DNA of 26,460 nucleotides, from contig MCGO01000361.1 in NCBI GenBank assembly GCA_002104985.1, positions 1 through 26,460 on the forward strand, read 5' to 3'. The position numbers were made by a program, and so were the translations under genes. Shown in pieces: positions 1-10,415 of the stretch (position 1 is its first letter; every line of letters starts with the position of its first letter). The notes under the pieces were generated by a model that worked only from the letters and a program-made list of their open reading frames with translations, had not been told where the DNA came from and made no database searches. The stretch is from Rhizoclosmatium globosum (taxonomy: Eukaryota > Chytridiomycota > Chytridiomycetes > Chytridiales > Chytriomycetaceae).

Positions 1-689
1 GTGTTTCAGTGTTTCCAAGAGGTCCTGAAACTCTGGCATTTCGGATGGGGGGTACAGGAAGCCACTTTTTCTCTCTGTGGGTCGTTCTTTTTGATACAAA
101 TGTAGGAATGTCTTGAGGTGTGAAGTAGGATATGATGTGATATCGAGTGCCTGATGAGGCTGTTAAGGTGATTGTGCGCTTTGCGAGGCCGTTTTGTTCC
201 ACGAGACGAGTTCCTGGACGAAGATTGAATTGGTTTCCACGATTTGGAGAAGGTTGGGATGTAGGTTGTGATTGATGTTGGGGAATTTGTTCCACTTCTC
301 TGAAAATGGGTGGATTAATTGTTGAGACAAATTACTGAGCTGAGATAGTATACCTAGCGAGAAGGAAGCGTCCAATTGACTTTGAAGGAGACCACATGCG
401 AGAGTCCTTGGTGAATTAAATTGAGTGAAAGGAGTCATGATGAACTTTCGGCAAGCCTCCTTTACCTTCCATCCTGGCACACTTTCAGCAGAGAGTACCA
501 CCACACTCCACTTCTTATTTGGCAGTTTAATGATGTAAGAGGTAGTTTTCCAGTATCCACTGCTTCAGCCACGATCGAAGCGTCAATTGGGTCTTTGATG
601 AACCTGGGTTGTTACAAGAGCCAAGCATTAGCTGCGATCACACCGCATTTAATGTGTGTAGCTAACCCAAACAAGGTCTCTCTATGCAT
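1..689 (-). CDS. WOPR (Gti1/Pac2 family) transcription regulator, 3' end off window, one apparent frameshift
   Basis: Fungus-specific DNA-binding regulator family (Wor1, Ryp1, Gti1, Pac2) that controls morphological switching; acts in the nucleus. Proposed exons are 667-689, 466-603, 354-406 and 1-299. The first WOPR half reads ETLFGFIKDPIDASIVAEA then DTGKLP, matching the family's ETYHGYI..P.DA...EA..GLLP. Next come VVVLSAESVPGWK, joined over an intron to DSRMWSPSKSIGRFLLARE, matching the RWTDG..WSPSR..G.FL.YRE block. The second half has GLAKRTITLTASSG and YHIISYFTPQDI, matching GLIKKT....HLISYY...DV. Frames before and after about 515-550 differ by one base, and the usual segment between the LP and V(V/F)VL blocks is short, so a lost base or a small unrecognised intron lies there. 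The start ATG at 689 is chosen because exon 1 then gives ETLFGFI; an earlier exon cannot be excluded. The C-terminal activation region lies beyond base 1. Confidence 0.72.
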
Positions 690-1024
690 TGTAGTTGATG
701 GATCCACGGTAGGCAGGATCGAAACGTGGCTTGGCGTCAGGGATAACAGAGGTTCGAGGAGTCCCACTCACTTCCATCCACTACTACTTTGTCCATACTA
801 CACAACGTTGTCTTTGAATCCCACCCGTTGGCGTAGAGGACATAGCATTGTGCTGGTCCTTCCATAATCGTGATATCTTGTTGCACGGGCACGGGCGGCA
901 CCGATGAAGGGAAATTTTCTCAAACAATTTTCCGAAATCGGAGGGGGCATTTGCAGTTGGGCCCCCAACCTCATAGTTTTAAGTATCATGCTTGAATCGA
1001 CTGTATTTATTATATTGCTTTTTT
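690..1024. other. Intergenic stretch between WOPR start and talin stop
   Basis: About 335 bases hold the presumed promoter and 5' leader of the WOPR gene and the 3' trailer of the talin-like gene. Short open frames occur on both strands (for example minus strand 798-989) but none resembles a known family or joins to a neighbour through clear splice sites. A minus-strand open stretch around 740-865 could be an additional upstream exon of the WOPR gene, but I see no domain in it. Confidence 0.45.
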
Positions 1025-4000
1025 CTACTTCTGGTAGTGACTCTTTCTTACTGCGGATAATTTCATTCGTGCAATCTCCAACTCCCGTTCCATCTTTAAA
1101 ACTGAAACACGGGCGTCGAATTCCATTACTTTGGCTCTAAACTATTCGTTGTTGTTGATGGTGGAGGGTGGATGTCTTCCACTGTTATGATAGGAAGATT
1201 GTTGATGAAATCGTCGACTGCAGCCAACACAGCTTTCCCTGCCGCTTTCAAAGCAACTTGAAACTCGCTGCTTGGATTTGTGATGCCTGAAGTTGCTGAA
1301 GCTAGTAAGTGGGCTGTTGCTGCGGATATTGATTTTGCAGACACAATCACGGCATCGTGAGTGGTTTCTCCAGCCTCGTTCGATTGCTCACTCGAGATTT
1401 TACAGAGCTCTGTTGTTGCTGCGGCAACCTAAATTGTGTTGAATTGGTGAGTTCAGTTGCACGGCTCCAACCACGATCCACTCACCTGTTTCGCAGCTGA
1501 TATCAAACCTTGCGTCCAAGTCCCGTCAGAGAAATAATGCTGTTTGGTTGCTGATTCGACATGCTGTACTTTATTTGAAGAACGTTCGACTTGAACTCTG
1601 GAGGCCCAATGAATCAAGTTGGAGACTGCAGCAGTAATAGCTTTTACTGAACCCGAAGTGAAGGTTTCATCAAAATCGGGAAGATTCAGAATCGACGGCT
1701 TTCCAATGGGAGGAGCTGGCAAATTATTCGCGGCAGTTTTGATGTTCAGTTGCATGATGAGGAACTGGTGCTCAGTTGGGTAAACAACTTCTGTAACAGT
1801 GTCAATTTCGGCAATGTCTTTCGAGTGTGCAAGAGAATCTTCGTCTATCGTCGCGAGTGTCTGTTCCGAGTCGGTTGCAACAAGCTGAGCCTCCGCATCT
1901 GAAGTCGCTCCTCTGATTTCAAGCGAAACACCATATCTTTGATGGACTGGTTCTTCTTCAGATGTTTTTAGCTCCTGATGTTCCTGATGTTCTTCCTCGT
2001 CCCTGCCTTCTTGAACCGTTTTCTCATGAACTTGGAGATGTTCGAGGAAAGCTTCCTTCTCATTCACTTCATCAACCTCCAGATTCGATATGCATGAATC
2101 AATTTCATCTGCGCACTCAGCGGAATCATGTTTAGACTCGTTGTCTTCTAACTGCATCTCAGCCAAATCAGGGTCATCATTAACATCTTCAACTACACAG
2201 GAAAGATTCTTCACACACTCCTCTTCTCTACTCTGCTTCACAGAGACCAATGAAATCTCGTCCAAATCAACAGGTTCAGACTCAACATCAGACTGAACCT
2301 CCAAACTCGGTTCAACAAACCCAGACATTTGACGTACACGAAGTATCAACTTCTCAACGACTTCATGATTCCCCAATCCACAGCAAATATCCGCAAACGC
2401 GTCAAACACATCCCTTGTGTGAACAACGGGTGCCAAAAAGCGTCGTTACAGGTAAAATGTGTGAAGCGGACGGTGTGATGAGGGTTACGAAACGCGCAAG
2501 TTCTTTGAGTTCTTCGGTTTCGGGGGTTTGTGGAGTTAAAGCGAGGCTGATTGATTCGGCTGTTGGTTGGAGGTGTGGAGTTTGGAGCGATTCGAGGAGG
2601 GTTTTTGTTTCTGAGAGGTGGGTTGGTGCGATGTTGAGGAGAGTGGTGAGGTGTGGGGATAGGTTGGATTCACTGGATGTCGCGGTTGTTATGATTCTTG
2701 CGAGGGTAATCAAGAGGGTTGCAGTGTTCATGGAAGTGGTCGCGGAAGGAAGGTTTCTGAGTTGGGTGATTGTGGATTGGATGAGGGTGAAGTTTGGGTT
2801 GTTTTGGGAGTGAGTAGCTGTGAGATAAAGATATCCTTGAATAAAGCTGGATATTTCATCGGCCTCTGTTGTAGTGTATGATATGTAAATATCGTCTTGG
2901 AAAACGAGGGTTAAGGTTGTTGTTGTCGCGGACCATCGGATTAAACTTGATAGCAGGTGGACGTATTCTCGGGAATGTGTTGTTTGGTTGAGACATATTA
3001 TGGACGTCTTGGAGATGCCGAGAAGAAAATGCTGCGCATTCGATTTCTTTGTATACGTGAGTTCTTGGACTTTGTAGAATGTAACGCCGTGATATTCCAG
3101 GGAACTATTTGACTATTCAATAAAAGAAAGTCTTGGAATGAAATGCATACCGAACCAATCGAATAAACTGTCTCATAGCGGTCACAGCAGAGAGACCATG
3201 TAACTTTCCGTGAGCCATCAATATTCGTTTTGCAATGTCTCTTTGCTTGACGTTCTCCTGAGGAACGAGTTCCGAGAGACTGTAATCATTCGGTTAGACT
3301 GAAATGATAAATTACCAAGACCCATACTTTAAAACTCGAGCAGTATGAACATCAGGCTCATGATTTCCCAAGTGACACTGCAAAATCAGGCCCGCAAATG
3401 CGATGGCTTCGTCAACCGTACAAAGAGTTCTTCCAGATAAAATCGAATGTTTGGATTCGTGATAGAGGCGAGACAAGTTTGCCGTTGTGATTGGCGCGTT
3501 CGGATAAAAGTAGAGTTTTTGAGAAAGTGTGACGGTGAGAGGGTCTGACAGGCCTTGTGCTCGGAGTTGGAGGGTTGGGTTGAGCCAGGTTTCTATTAAT
3601 GAAACAGATTAACTTGTATTTGAGCGAGAGGGTGGATACCTTGATGTAATTCTTCCTTAGAAATCGGTTTCAGTGCAAATTTTGACCGGGTTGCAGATGT
3701 GTTTGATGAAGGGGCAGTTGCCGTGAAAGAGTACTCATCGTAGTTCGAGATGCCTTTCTCCAAGACGTTACTTTGGTCTCTCTACAATATCAAATTATAA
3801 ACCTAGTTTATCGCACGCTTGTTGAACGAGATCTTTAACAGAATGAGACTGTTCAATTGAGATAACTTGGGTTGAACCGCCAAGTAACGATACACAAAGC
3901 GAAGCAGTCGATGTAGCCAAGTGGAAAAAGTCTCCTGATTTCGATGTATGAGACGAAATTGAACCTTTGGTAGAAGACGGCTGGAAGTTCACCTTGTTCA

Positions 4001-4267
4001 CAGAGTAAAACGCGAGGGAACAAGATGAGTCCAAAAATGTTGATGAGGAAGGATCAAATATTCCAAGTTTCGCTTTTGTATTAGGTGCAAGTGTGCGTAT
4101 GATCGACGAGATTGGCGTTGAAGTATTCAGCTAAGTTGAATAGTAGCAAGAGGGATGGATATTCAGTAAATATCGATATCTGAGGCTGCTAAACCAACCT
4201 GCACAGTTCGAATGGTTTTCTCGGCTGGAAACTGCAACTTTAAGCTGATAGTCTCTTGGGAACTCAT
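1025..4267 (-). CDS. Compact talin-like protein: FERM head, acidic linker, I/LWEQ (THATCH) tail
   Basis: Talins link membrane receptors to actin. Proposed exons: 4199-4267, 3803-4130, 3640-3753, 3328-3592, 3151-3279, 2472-3104, 1486-2413, 1183-1428, 1025-1141; together they give 943 in-frame codons. Residues 1-130 form F0/F1, with GISNYDEYSF matching talin's GITNHDEYSL. F2 has ETWLNPTLQLRAQG and KLYFYPNAP. The F3 (PTB) fold has SLEYHGVTFYKVQEL, LLGISKTSI and LIRWSATTTTLTLVF, as in talin's YGVSFFLV...LLGITKE...IKRWAASPKSFTLDF. A strongly acidic linker follows (roughly 540-690). The tail has SDGTWTQGLISAAKQVAAAT, VSAKSISAATAHLL and a final helix ELEIARMKLSAVRKSHY, the actin-binding signature. 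Animal and amoebal talins are about 2500 aa, so almost the whole helical rod is absent. The border between exons 6 and 7 (2414-2471) and the 41-nt last intron (1142-1182) are the least certain joints. Confidence 0.85.
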
Positions 4268-4302
4268 AAGAGATTTTCACTACACTTTTATTAAATATTA
4301 AA

Positions 4303-4832
4303 ATGCTTGGCCACCAATGTCAATGCTACTCCCTTGTTCCATCCCTCCAAGCTCGAAACAGTGAACTTGAAATTCGTCTCGCCAATGCTTTGGCTGACAT
4401 CAACAAACTGAGGGCTCTTCTCTACGGACCTCCAATCACAGACATACAAGATGCTTTCAACTTACTCCAACAACGCTTTCGAGGCATATTATAAGTACGC
4501 ATGGTTATGAATCTTCCAATGTATCGTTTGAGTCGCTTCCTGAGGTTATCCTTGATCTAATTGCATCGTTTGTCGATAGTGGCTCCGTTATCTCCCTTTG
4601 TCACGCGGTTCCATACTACAAGTACATATCAAAGGCAATGTACGATATTGTCTTAGTAGATGAATCACCGTGTCAATTGATTCCGCAACATTTTTGGCCT
4701 GAATTCTTGTTTCCGACAGAGCTAACAGGTTTCCGAACTAGTCATTTGATCTACATAACTTACATTCGCATAATTAGGAGGCATGGTTTTTCTCTTTTGC
4801 TTTTGGTGTTCGTTTTGGGTTTGGTGTTGTGA
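4303..4832 (+). pseudogene. Broken, truncated tandem copy of the downstream F-box gene
   Basis: The start, SLQARNSELE then LANALADIN, PITDIQDA, matches the start of the intact gene at 4918. At about 4450-4460 the frame breaks; reading one base earlier restores TPTT, ESLPEVILDLIASFVDSGS, LCHAVPYYKYISKAMYDI and RRHGFSL, all close to the intact copy. After RRHGFSL similarity ends and a stop follows at 4830, so about 200 C-terminal residues are missing. Even if the frameshift were a sequencing error, this copy would stay truncated. It begins only 35 bases from the divergent talin-like gene start. It could still encode a short N-terminal coiled-coil peptide (63 codons, 4303-4494). Confidence 0.75.
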
Positions 4833-4917
4833 GGGTAGAACATCAACTTCACGATAAAATGAGTTCGATTTGATGCTGAACAAACTAAATATACACTCCG
4901 GTATTTCTTTTGCGAAA

Positions 4918-5976
4918 ATGGCCCTCAACTGCTGTGCTCTTCTCTCATCCCTCCAAGCTAGAAACAGCGAACTGGAGCTTCTACTTGCTAATGCTCTAGC
5001 TGATATCAACACGCTGCGAAAATTGCTTCATGCAACTCCAATCACAAAGACGCAGGATGCTGTGCTTCCCACTCCTACTACGGCCCCATTAAGACAATCT
5101 TATGGTCGAAAACTTAATTTGGCATCGGGTGTTTCTCTGGAATCTCTGCCTGAAGTTATCCTTGATCGCATAGTATCCTTTGTGGATCCGGACTCTATCT
5201 TCCGTCTTTGTCATGCTGTTCCATACTACAAATACATTTCAAAAGCCATGTATGACATTGCATCGGAAGATGCCTTGGAGATGAATTCACTTTGGCCGAC
5301 GTTCGAGTTTCCAATGAATTTGAGATCATTCCGGAAGAATCCACTGCATTTTTTGAATTATACTCGAATATTGAAGAGACATGGTCTTTCGATATCCCTT
5401 GGTGTGCAAGATTTGGAATATTTGAATGAAGTTGGCCCATACCTGACGCCTACAGTTTCAGTGTCCTGCTATACGAAAAGCCTTTTACATGTTTTCACGC
5501 TTTTGAAAAGTTCTGGTGTGAAGTGTGTGGATTTTTTGCACTTAATGGGTGCCCCAAGAGATGCAACAACCACAGACTGGGGAATTCTGACAAAGCTCCA
5601 AATTAATGTAATAGATTTTGAAATGGGTGATTCTGCGCTCTTTATGAGTGGGTTAAAAAACATTTTTGGACTGAATGCTCTACATATTGACCGTGCAAGT
5701 GGCACTGATTTTGAGACACTATTTGACTGCTCATCATTGAGGTCGATTCAATTCAACCACCTATCTTTGGAAAGTTTGCCCAGTATCATGCAGGGAATTA
5801 AAAAATCTATCACACTGGAGTGGGTTGAGTTTATTGGCAACAATATACCCACAAGGAATGCTATGCGTGAAGGCATCATTAGAAGCAATTGCGGTTGGGA
5901 ATTATTGACATGTCTGAATGATCTAAACAAACCAAATGGGTGGGCTTTGAAGCGGAAAGTTTGCTCAAATGAATAA
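4918..5976 (+). CDS. F-box protein with N-terminal coiled coil
   Basis: F-box proteins usually bring substrates to SCF (Skp1-cullin) ubiquitin ligases through Skp1. This uninterrupted frame codes about 352 residues. Residues 10-40 (SLQARNSELELLLANALADI) look like a short leucine-rich coiled coil. The F-box is LESLPEVILDRIVSFVDPDS followed by LCHAVPYYKYI. The C-terminal half alternates Leu-rich strands and helices (for example CSSLRSIQFNHLSLESLP), resembling degenerate leucine-rich repeats as a substrate-binding part. An in-frame ATG exists at 4873, but 4918 is preferred: it has AAAATGG context and lines up with the start of the broken upstream copy. No intron is evident, unlike the neighbours. 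The substrate is unknown. The copy plus the truncated one upstream suggest a family growing by tandem duplication. Confidence 0.82.
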   Translation: MALNCCALLSSLQARNSELELLLANALADINTLRKLLHATPITKTQDAVLPTPTTAPLRQSYGRKLNLASGVSLESLPEVILDRIVSFVDPDSIFRLCHAVPYYKYISKAMYDIASEDALEMNSLWPTFEFPMNLRSFRKNPLHFLNYTRILKRHGLSISLGVQDLEYLNEVGPYLTPTVSVSCYTKSLLHVFTLLKSSGVKCVDFLHLMGAPRDATTTDWGILTKLQINVIDFEMGDSALFMSGLKNIFGLNALHIDRASGTDFETLFDCSSLRSIQFNHLSLESLPSIMQGIKKSITLEWVEFIGNNIPTRNAMREGIIRSNCGWELLTCLNDLNKPNGWALKRKVCSNE

Positions 5977-6075
5977 ATGGGAAAGAACAGGGTTGAAGAA
6001 ACTGTGGATTTATTACTCAAGGAAGGGAATAAAGAAGAAACACGTTTGAGAAAATAGAAAATCAGTAATGGATAT

Positions 6076-8129
6076 CTATGACTTAACAGCAGGCTTTGAT
6101 GATTTCTATTGCACAGTCGTTAATATACACAATTTGAATGAGCAACTTACGCTCTCAGCATCCGCAGCAACGCCACTACCACCGCTACTAGTTCTATCAG
6201 TAGCCGACTTTTTCGCCTGCCCACCACTACTCTCTAACACGTAATTAGCGCCACTCTGGTTCGACTGATTTCTCGACCGAGCATCACTCGACAACGACCC
6301 TCGCTCCGAATGACTCGGCTCAACGTCTTCAGAATACGAGCTCGATCGATCAATCCCGTCTTCTCCAACAGGAGAAGGGCTTGGGGAACGGGAAGTCACG
6401 CTGTTCCCGCCGCTGCCGCCGTTGTCGAGGAACGACATTGCAGGGGTTGATGTGGCAGTGGTGGAGATTGTTGGAGGTGCGTTCTGGGCGGCGAGTTTTT
6501 GTTTGCGGACTGTTTCTGGGGATGCTGGTTCGTTTCGGAGGATGAATTCTACTTCAACTGGTTCGCCGTCTTTTGTGGCGAGGATGTCGCGGATTTTCTC
6601 GTCTGGCGATCTGCGTGTTTCTTGGTCTGCGTTGAATGGTGTGTTGGATTAGGGTTGAAGAGATTTGTTGGAATAGAATTCGTTTACCTTCAGACTTCAG
6701 CTTGGTGGATAGGTAATACTTGAGATTCACGTCGCTGCCAACCTTAAACTTTTCCTTCACAATCTCCGTGACTTCCTCCAACCCAGCATTCAACTTAACA
6801 CCAATTGTCTTGTACGTCCTCGCCTTCCCAGTCTTATCCAATGGATCCAACTGAAACACGCGAATCAAGTGAAAATCTTTCTCGAAAATGTTCATACGCT
6901 TGTTGATGATCACCTTGATGATGTTATCGTCGTTCATCATCAAGGATGTCTTTGCCTTTCCCTCAATTTTGTTGAAGTTGGCAACTCCGGGGAGGTTCTT
7001 GTTTTTGAGGGCTTCCAAGGCGTTGAAGACGATTGCGGAGGGTTCGAGGGGCTTTTCACCAGAGTCCATGAAGAGAACGGAGAGGAAGTAGGTTGATGCG
7101 TCGGCGTTGTCGACGCGGAATCGCTTAAGGGCTACTTCAAGGAGTTGGGTTGTCGTCATATCCGGAAGGAGGGCGACGGCTTTATATGTTGCTTTCAAAT
7201 CAACGTTTCCGGTGTATATTCTCAGGACGTTGATGGATTGTTTCTTGAAGTTTATGTTTAGTTTGCGAGGGGTTTGATCCAGAATTAGACTTACCGGAGC
7301 TTCTGATTTACTAGCTGCGGGTGCAGTTTTCGCGTCTGGGGAGGTTGGAGAGGTTGGTGATTTAGCAGCCGCAGGAGCATTATTGAAAAGTTTCTGAGAG
7401 TTATGTCAGCCTAATCCATGATTCCACCAAAAAACCATCACAATTATAAATCGTACCTTGAATAAACCACCACCCAAAGAAACACTTGGGTTCCGCTTCT
7501 TTTCATCGTCCTTGTTCCCACTAGCTTGAGGAACCCCCGCAGCACCTCCAGCAGCAACACCTCCACCCGCCTTCACCCCGGCATCACCTTGTGAAGCCGC
7601 AGCCGCAGCTCCAGCCCCTGCACTCACAGTTCCACCACCACCACCACCAGCAGCAGGAACATCCTCACCCCCATCCTCCTCCTCCTCATCATCATCATAA
7701 TCAATATCATCATAATTCTCAAACACAATCGCAGAATCCGCAAACACAAGGCGCGGTTTCGTAGGATCCACGGTGGCCGTGGGTTCCGCCTGGTCGACTG
7801 CGTTTGCAAGGGTCTCTTGCACGTTTTTGAACTTGTTGAGACGCGCAAGGCGTTCAGAGGGGGTTTCGATGTTTTCGGCGGGGATGTAGCCGATCTTTTT
7901 TGGGGGGGGTGGAGGGGGAGTGTGGGGGTTAGATTGGAAGGGGGTAGAGGGGAGGGAGGGGTACTTCTTCGGTTTTGACACATTTGACAAGCCACCAGTA
8001 ATAGTTTGTGTCGTCGAGGAGTTTTAGGGAGTCGCCTTTTAGGACACAGACTTGGCCTTCGACGTTTGCGACAAAGGTGTGGAGGGCGTAGACTAGGGAG
8101 GGGTCGATTGCGTCTGTGGGGTCTTCCAT
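6076..8129 (-). CDS. SH3 plus Ras-association scaffold protein (Bud14/Tea4-like SH3)
   Basis: Proposed exons 7965-8129, 7457-7894, 7295-7393, 6688-7243, 6151-6626 and 6076-6105 give about 587 aa. Residues 12-75 form an SH3 domain: VYALHTFVANVEGQVCVLKG, then YYWWLVKC, ending across the first intron in IGYIPAENIETPSERLARLN. That ending is characteristic of fungal polarity scaffolds of the Bud14/Tea4 type. An acidic then Gly/Ala-rich disordered stretch follows (about 110-230). Residues 235-370 look like a ubiquitin-fold Ras-association domain (INVLRIYTGN ... KATYKAVALLPDMTTTQLLE ... FHLIRVFQLD). A second RA-like unit follows (YKTIGVKLNAGLEEVTEIV ... LKYYLSTKL ... PVEVEFILRNE). The tail is Ser-rich. 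Introns have strong GTAAGT donors at 7294 and 6150. Likely role: linking a Ras-type GTPase to polarised growth; the partner is inferred, not seen. Confidence 0.75.
7902..7928 (+). repeat. G-rich tract in the first intron of the SH3-RA gene
   Basis: The plus strand has four or more runs of three to eight G within 27 bases, so on the coding strand this is the C-rich pyrimidine tract in front of the intron 1 acceptor (7895-7896). It has the spacing of a possible G-quadruplex. Its main role is probably as polypyrimidine tract. Confidence 0.5.
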
Positions 8130-8662
8130 CGTTTGAGTCTTTTACTTTCTGAGGTTTTGAAGTAGGTCAAGGTATTTCAGGGGGTTTTGTTTCTAATATG
8201 GACGTGGTGGTTTTAGTGATTGGTATTTGAGTGGTGTGCAGTTGTTGGGAGATTTCCATCCTGTCAAAACGCGTTGCATACTCTGTATCGGGTCTACTTA
8301 CAGATTATGAGGCGCGATTTGATTCGTCAACTAACCAGGAACGGAGTATGGAGTTTGGAACCGAGCGAAACGCGAAAGCTGATTGTCCTTTTCTGGTTCA
8401 AAGAAAAATTGAAAGACTCACTCTGAGACGTCCCCACTTCGCCTTCCAATAGTTACTAATCAGTGAAGTTCCCTGCGCGTAAATCAAAAAATCGGACAGG
8501 AGTAGAATGTGAGATGTCATCTTGTTTGCCCATCACAAAATCCTCATAAACTACATATAGAAACTAATAAAATGCCTTTCATTTCATTTTGTACCTATTA
8601 TCAATTTAAATACACTGCTCCAACTCCATCCCCTCAAAACAACCTGTTCAACACTCGACACA
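8130..8662. other. Intergenic stretch between the SH3-RA gene start and the RFC3 stop
   Basis: This 533-base gap should hold the promoter of the SH3-RA gene (adjacent to 8129) and the 3' trailer of RFC3. Two short plus-strand open frames at 8220-8452 show no family resemblance or splice partner. I see no RNA gene or repeat here. Confidence 0.5.
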
Positions 8663-10280
8663 TCACACAACCAAATCACAAGCATTCTTAAACCCACCCA
8701 CCAAACTCGCCAACTGCAGCTTCTCGCTACACCCAACACTCAAGTTATACTCCACCTCCGCCAGCTTCACCAACAACTTCACACGCACATGTGGCGGCAG
8801 TTCCATTCCCTGAAGCACTGCATGCAATTCAAGAAGCATGTCTGAGAGCGCGAGACCTTTTTCTTGTTTCAAAGATTTGATGTCTATGAGAAAGTGGTCG
8901 GTCGAGTGAGAAAATAATGAGACAGAGAGGAAGGAAGAAGGTACGAAACTGGAATGCGCAACGTCAAACGACTCTCCAAACAACCAATCCGCCATCTTGA
9001 CGATATCCCCAGGAACAGGTGCTCCTACACACGTGTATATCGAGACTTCATCCGCGACAGGGTATGCTGCGTGAACAGCTTGTAAAATGTTGAGCATGCG
9101 TCTCATATCGCCTTTCGACAGTTTGAGGAGCGCGGATCGGCCTGTCTCTGTGATGTTGATGGACTCGGCGGCGACAACGTGGTCTAGGCGGGTGCGGATG
9201 AAGGATTCGGGGATGGGAGCGAAGCGGAAGCGCGTGCATCTGGATTGGAGGGCGGGGATGATTTTGGAGACGTAGTTGCAGATTATGCAGAAGCGGACGT
9301 TTTGGGTGTATTTTTCGACGACTGTTTTTTTTTAGGGGTGGGAGGGTTAGTTATTTGGAGAGGAGGGAGTGGAAGGGGACGTACTTCGTCGAAGCGCGTT
9401 TTGGGCGACTTGGGTCATTGCGTCACATTCGTCTAGGATGATAAGTTTGAAACCAGAGCTGGATTGATTGGTTAGTGTGGGAATTGGATTGAATCACTTC
9501 GGTTTTAGGTGATATGTTGCCTTCAAACCTGAACCTCTCCCTGAATAACCACCTCCACTCTTTGTAGCTCTTCACACAACATCCCACACACTCTCTTTTC
9601 GCTTCACTTCTTAGTAATCAAAGTACCTGAATATCTTTTTCGTGCTAGCAAAGTTTTTGATCTGTTCTCGGACAACATCAATACCACGATCATCTGACGC
9701 ATTGAGCTAAAAAACACAAACATGGGTTACTTCCCACCGCACACAGGCTACAGAAATAAAGCAGAATGTACCTCTAGAATCATTGACTTGTACTTTGGAC
9801 CGTACAGCTTTCGCGCAACAGCAAGGATCATTGACGTCTTTCCGGTGCCCTGTTGATGGATGGGGTGAGTCCCTCGCAGTGCAAACGAGGGTTAACGCAC
9901 AGGCGGCCCGTAAAAGAGAAGGTGAGGCAGTTTGTTCTGGTCGATAAACTTTGAGACAGACTGGATAATGTCTCCGTGCGAAATGAGTTCATCGAGCTGA
10001 GAGGGTCTGTACTTCTCGACCCTTTTTGTTTGTTTTTAGTAGAGTAGGTGCGAGTAGATTGCGAGGACAGGTTAGTACTAGTGTGCATGAAGCAGGTAGG
10101 TGGGACTAGAAGTAGTTACCAAGGAAGCGAGTCTTCTTTGACGCCGCCTTCAAACGAGGGAAGAAGCGAAATCACTTGCTTTCCTTTCGCCTTGTCGCTT
10201 GGTTGTTGGTGCACTGGCATTGGCGGCAAAGGTGCGTGGAAGTCGTCCATTTCAATGTCCTCGGATTCGGACCCCATCAT
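8663..10280 (-). CDS. RFC3: Replication factor C small subunit (yeast Rfc3 / human RFC5)
   Basis: AAA+ subunit of the clamp loader that opens PCNA and places it on primed DNA during replication. Exons 10120-10280, 9901-10021, 9772-9849, 9627-9706, 9385-9458, 8950-9321 and 8663-8883 give exactly 369 codons including stop, normal for the family. Seen in order: LPWVEKYRPSQLDEL, Walker A GPPGTGKT (split by the intron at 9850-9900), LNASDDRGIDVVREQIKNFA, Walker B region LIILDECDAMTQ, AQNALRR, the SRC motif in ALQSRCTRFRFAP, sensor region KGDMRRMLNILQ, and the collar domain with KLAEVEYNLSVGCSEKLQL. LNASDDRGID, VRFCIICNYVSKIIPALQS and the collar mark it as RFC3/RFC5 rather than RFC2 or RFC4. The fourth intron (9459-9626, 168 nt) is more than twice as long as its neighbours. 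The ATG at 10280 is followed by a second ATG; either could be used. Confidence 0.95.
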
Positions 10281-10415
10281 TTGGTTGTCTTGTTTTTTAA
10301 ATGGGTTTAATATTAATTTAGTGGGAGGTTACTCTGCCAATCCCAGTGGAAATCTTGTGCTCTTTCACATTCCTTCGAGAACATCCCTACTAGTACTCCT
10401 TAAGATAACTATATC
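10281..10415. promoter_or_regulatory. Shared divergent promoter region of RFC3 and the FAM47-like gene
   Basis: Only 135 bases separate the start codons of two divergently transcribed genes, so both promoters must lie here or in the first exons. It has an AT-rich core around 10290-10325. No specific factor site is claimed. Confidence 0.4.

Noticed and set aside
421..867. Plus-strand open frame of 148 codons
   Set aside because: It runs opposite to the WOPR exons, has no family resemblance and contains the complement of their splice sites; an antisense shadow.
2250..2813. Plus-strand open frame of 187 codons, Val/Arg-rich
   Set aside because: It is the complement of the talin F3 and linker exons, whose family match is clear.
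8220..8452. Two short overlapping plus-strand frames
   Set aside because: No family resemblance, no splice partners, placed in a promoter region.
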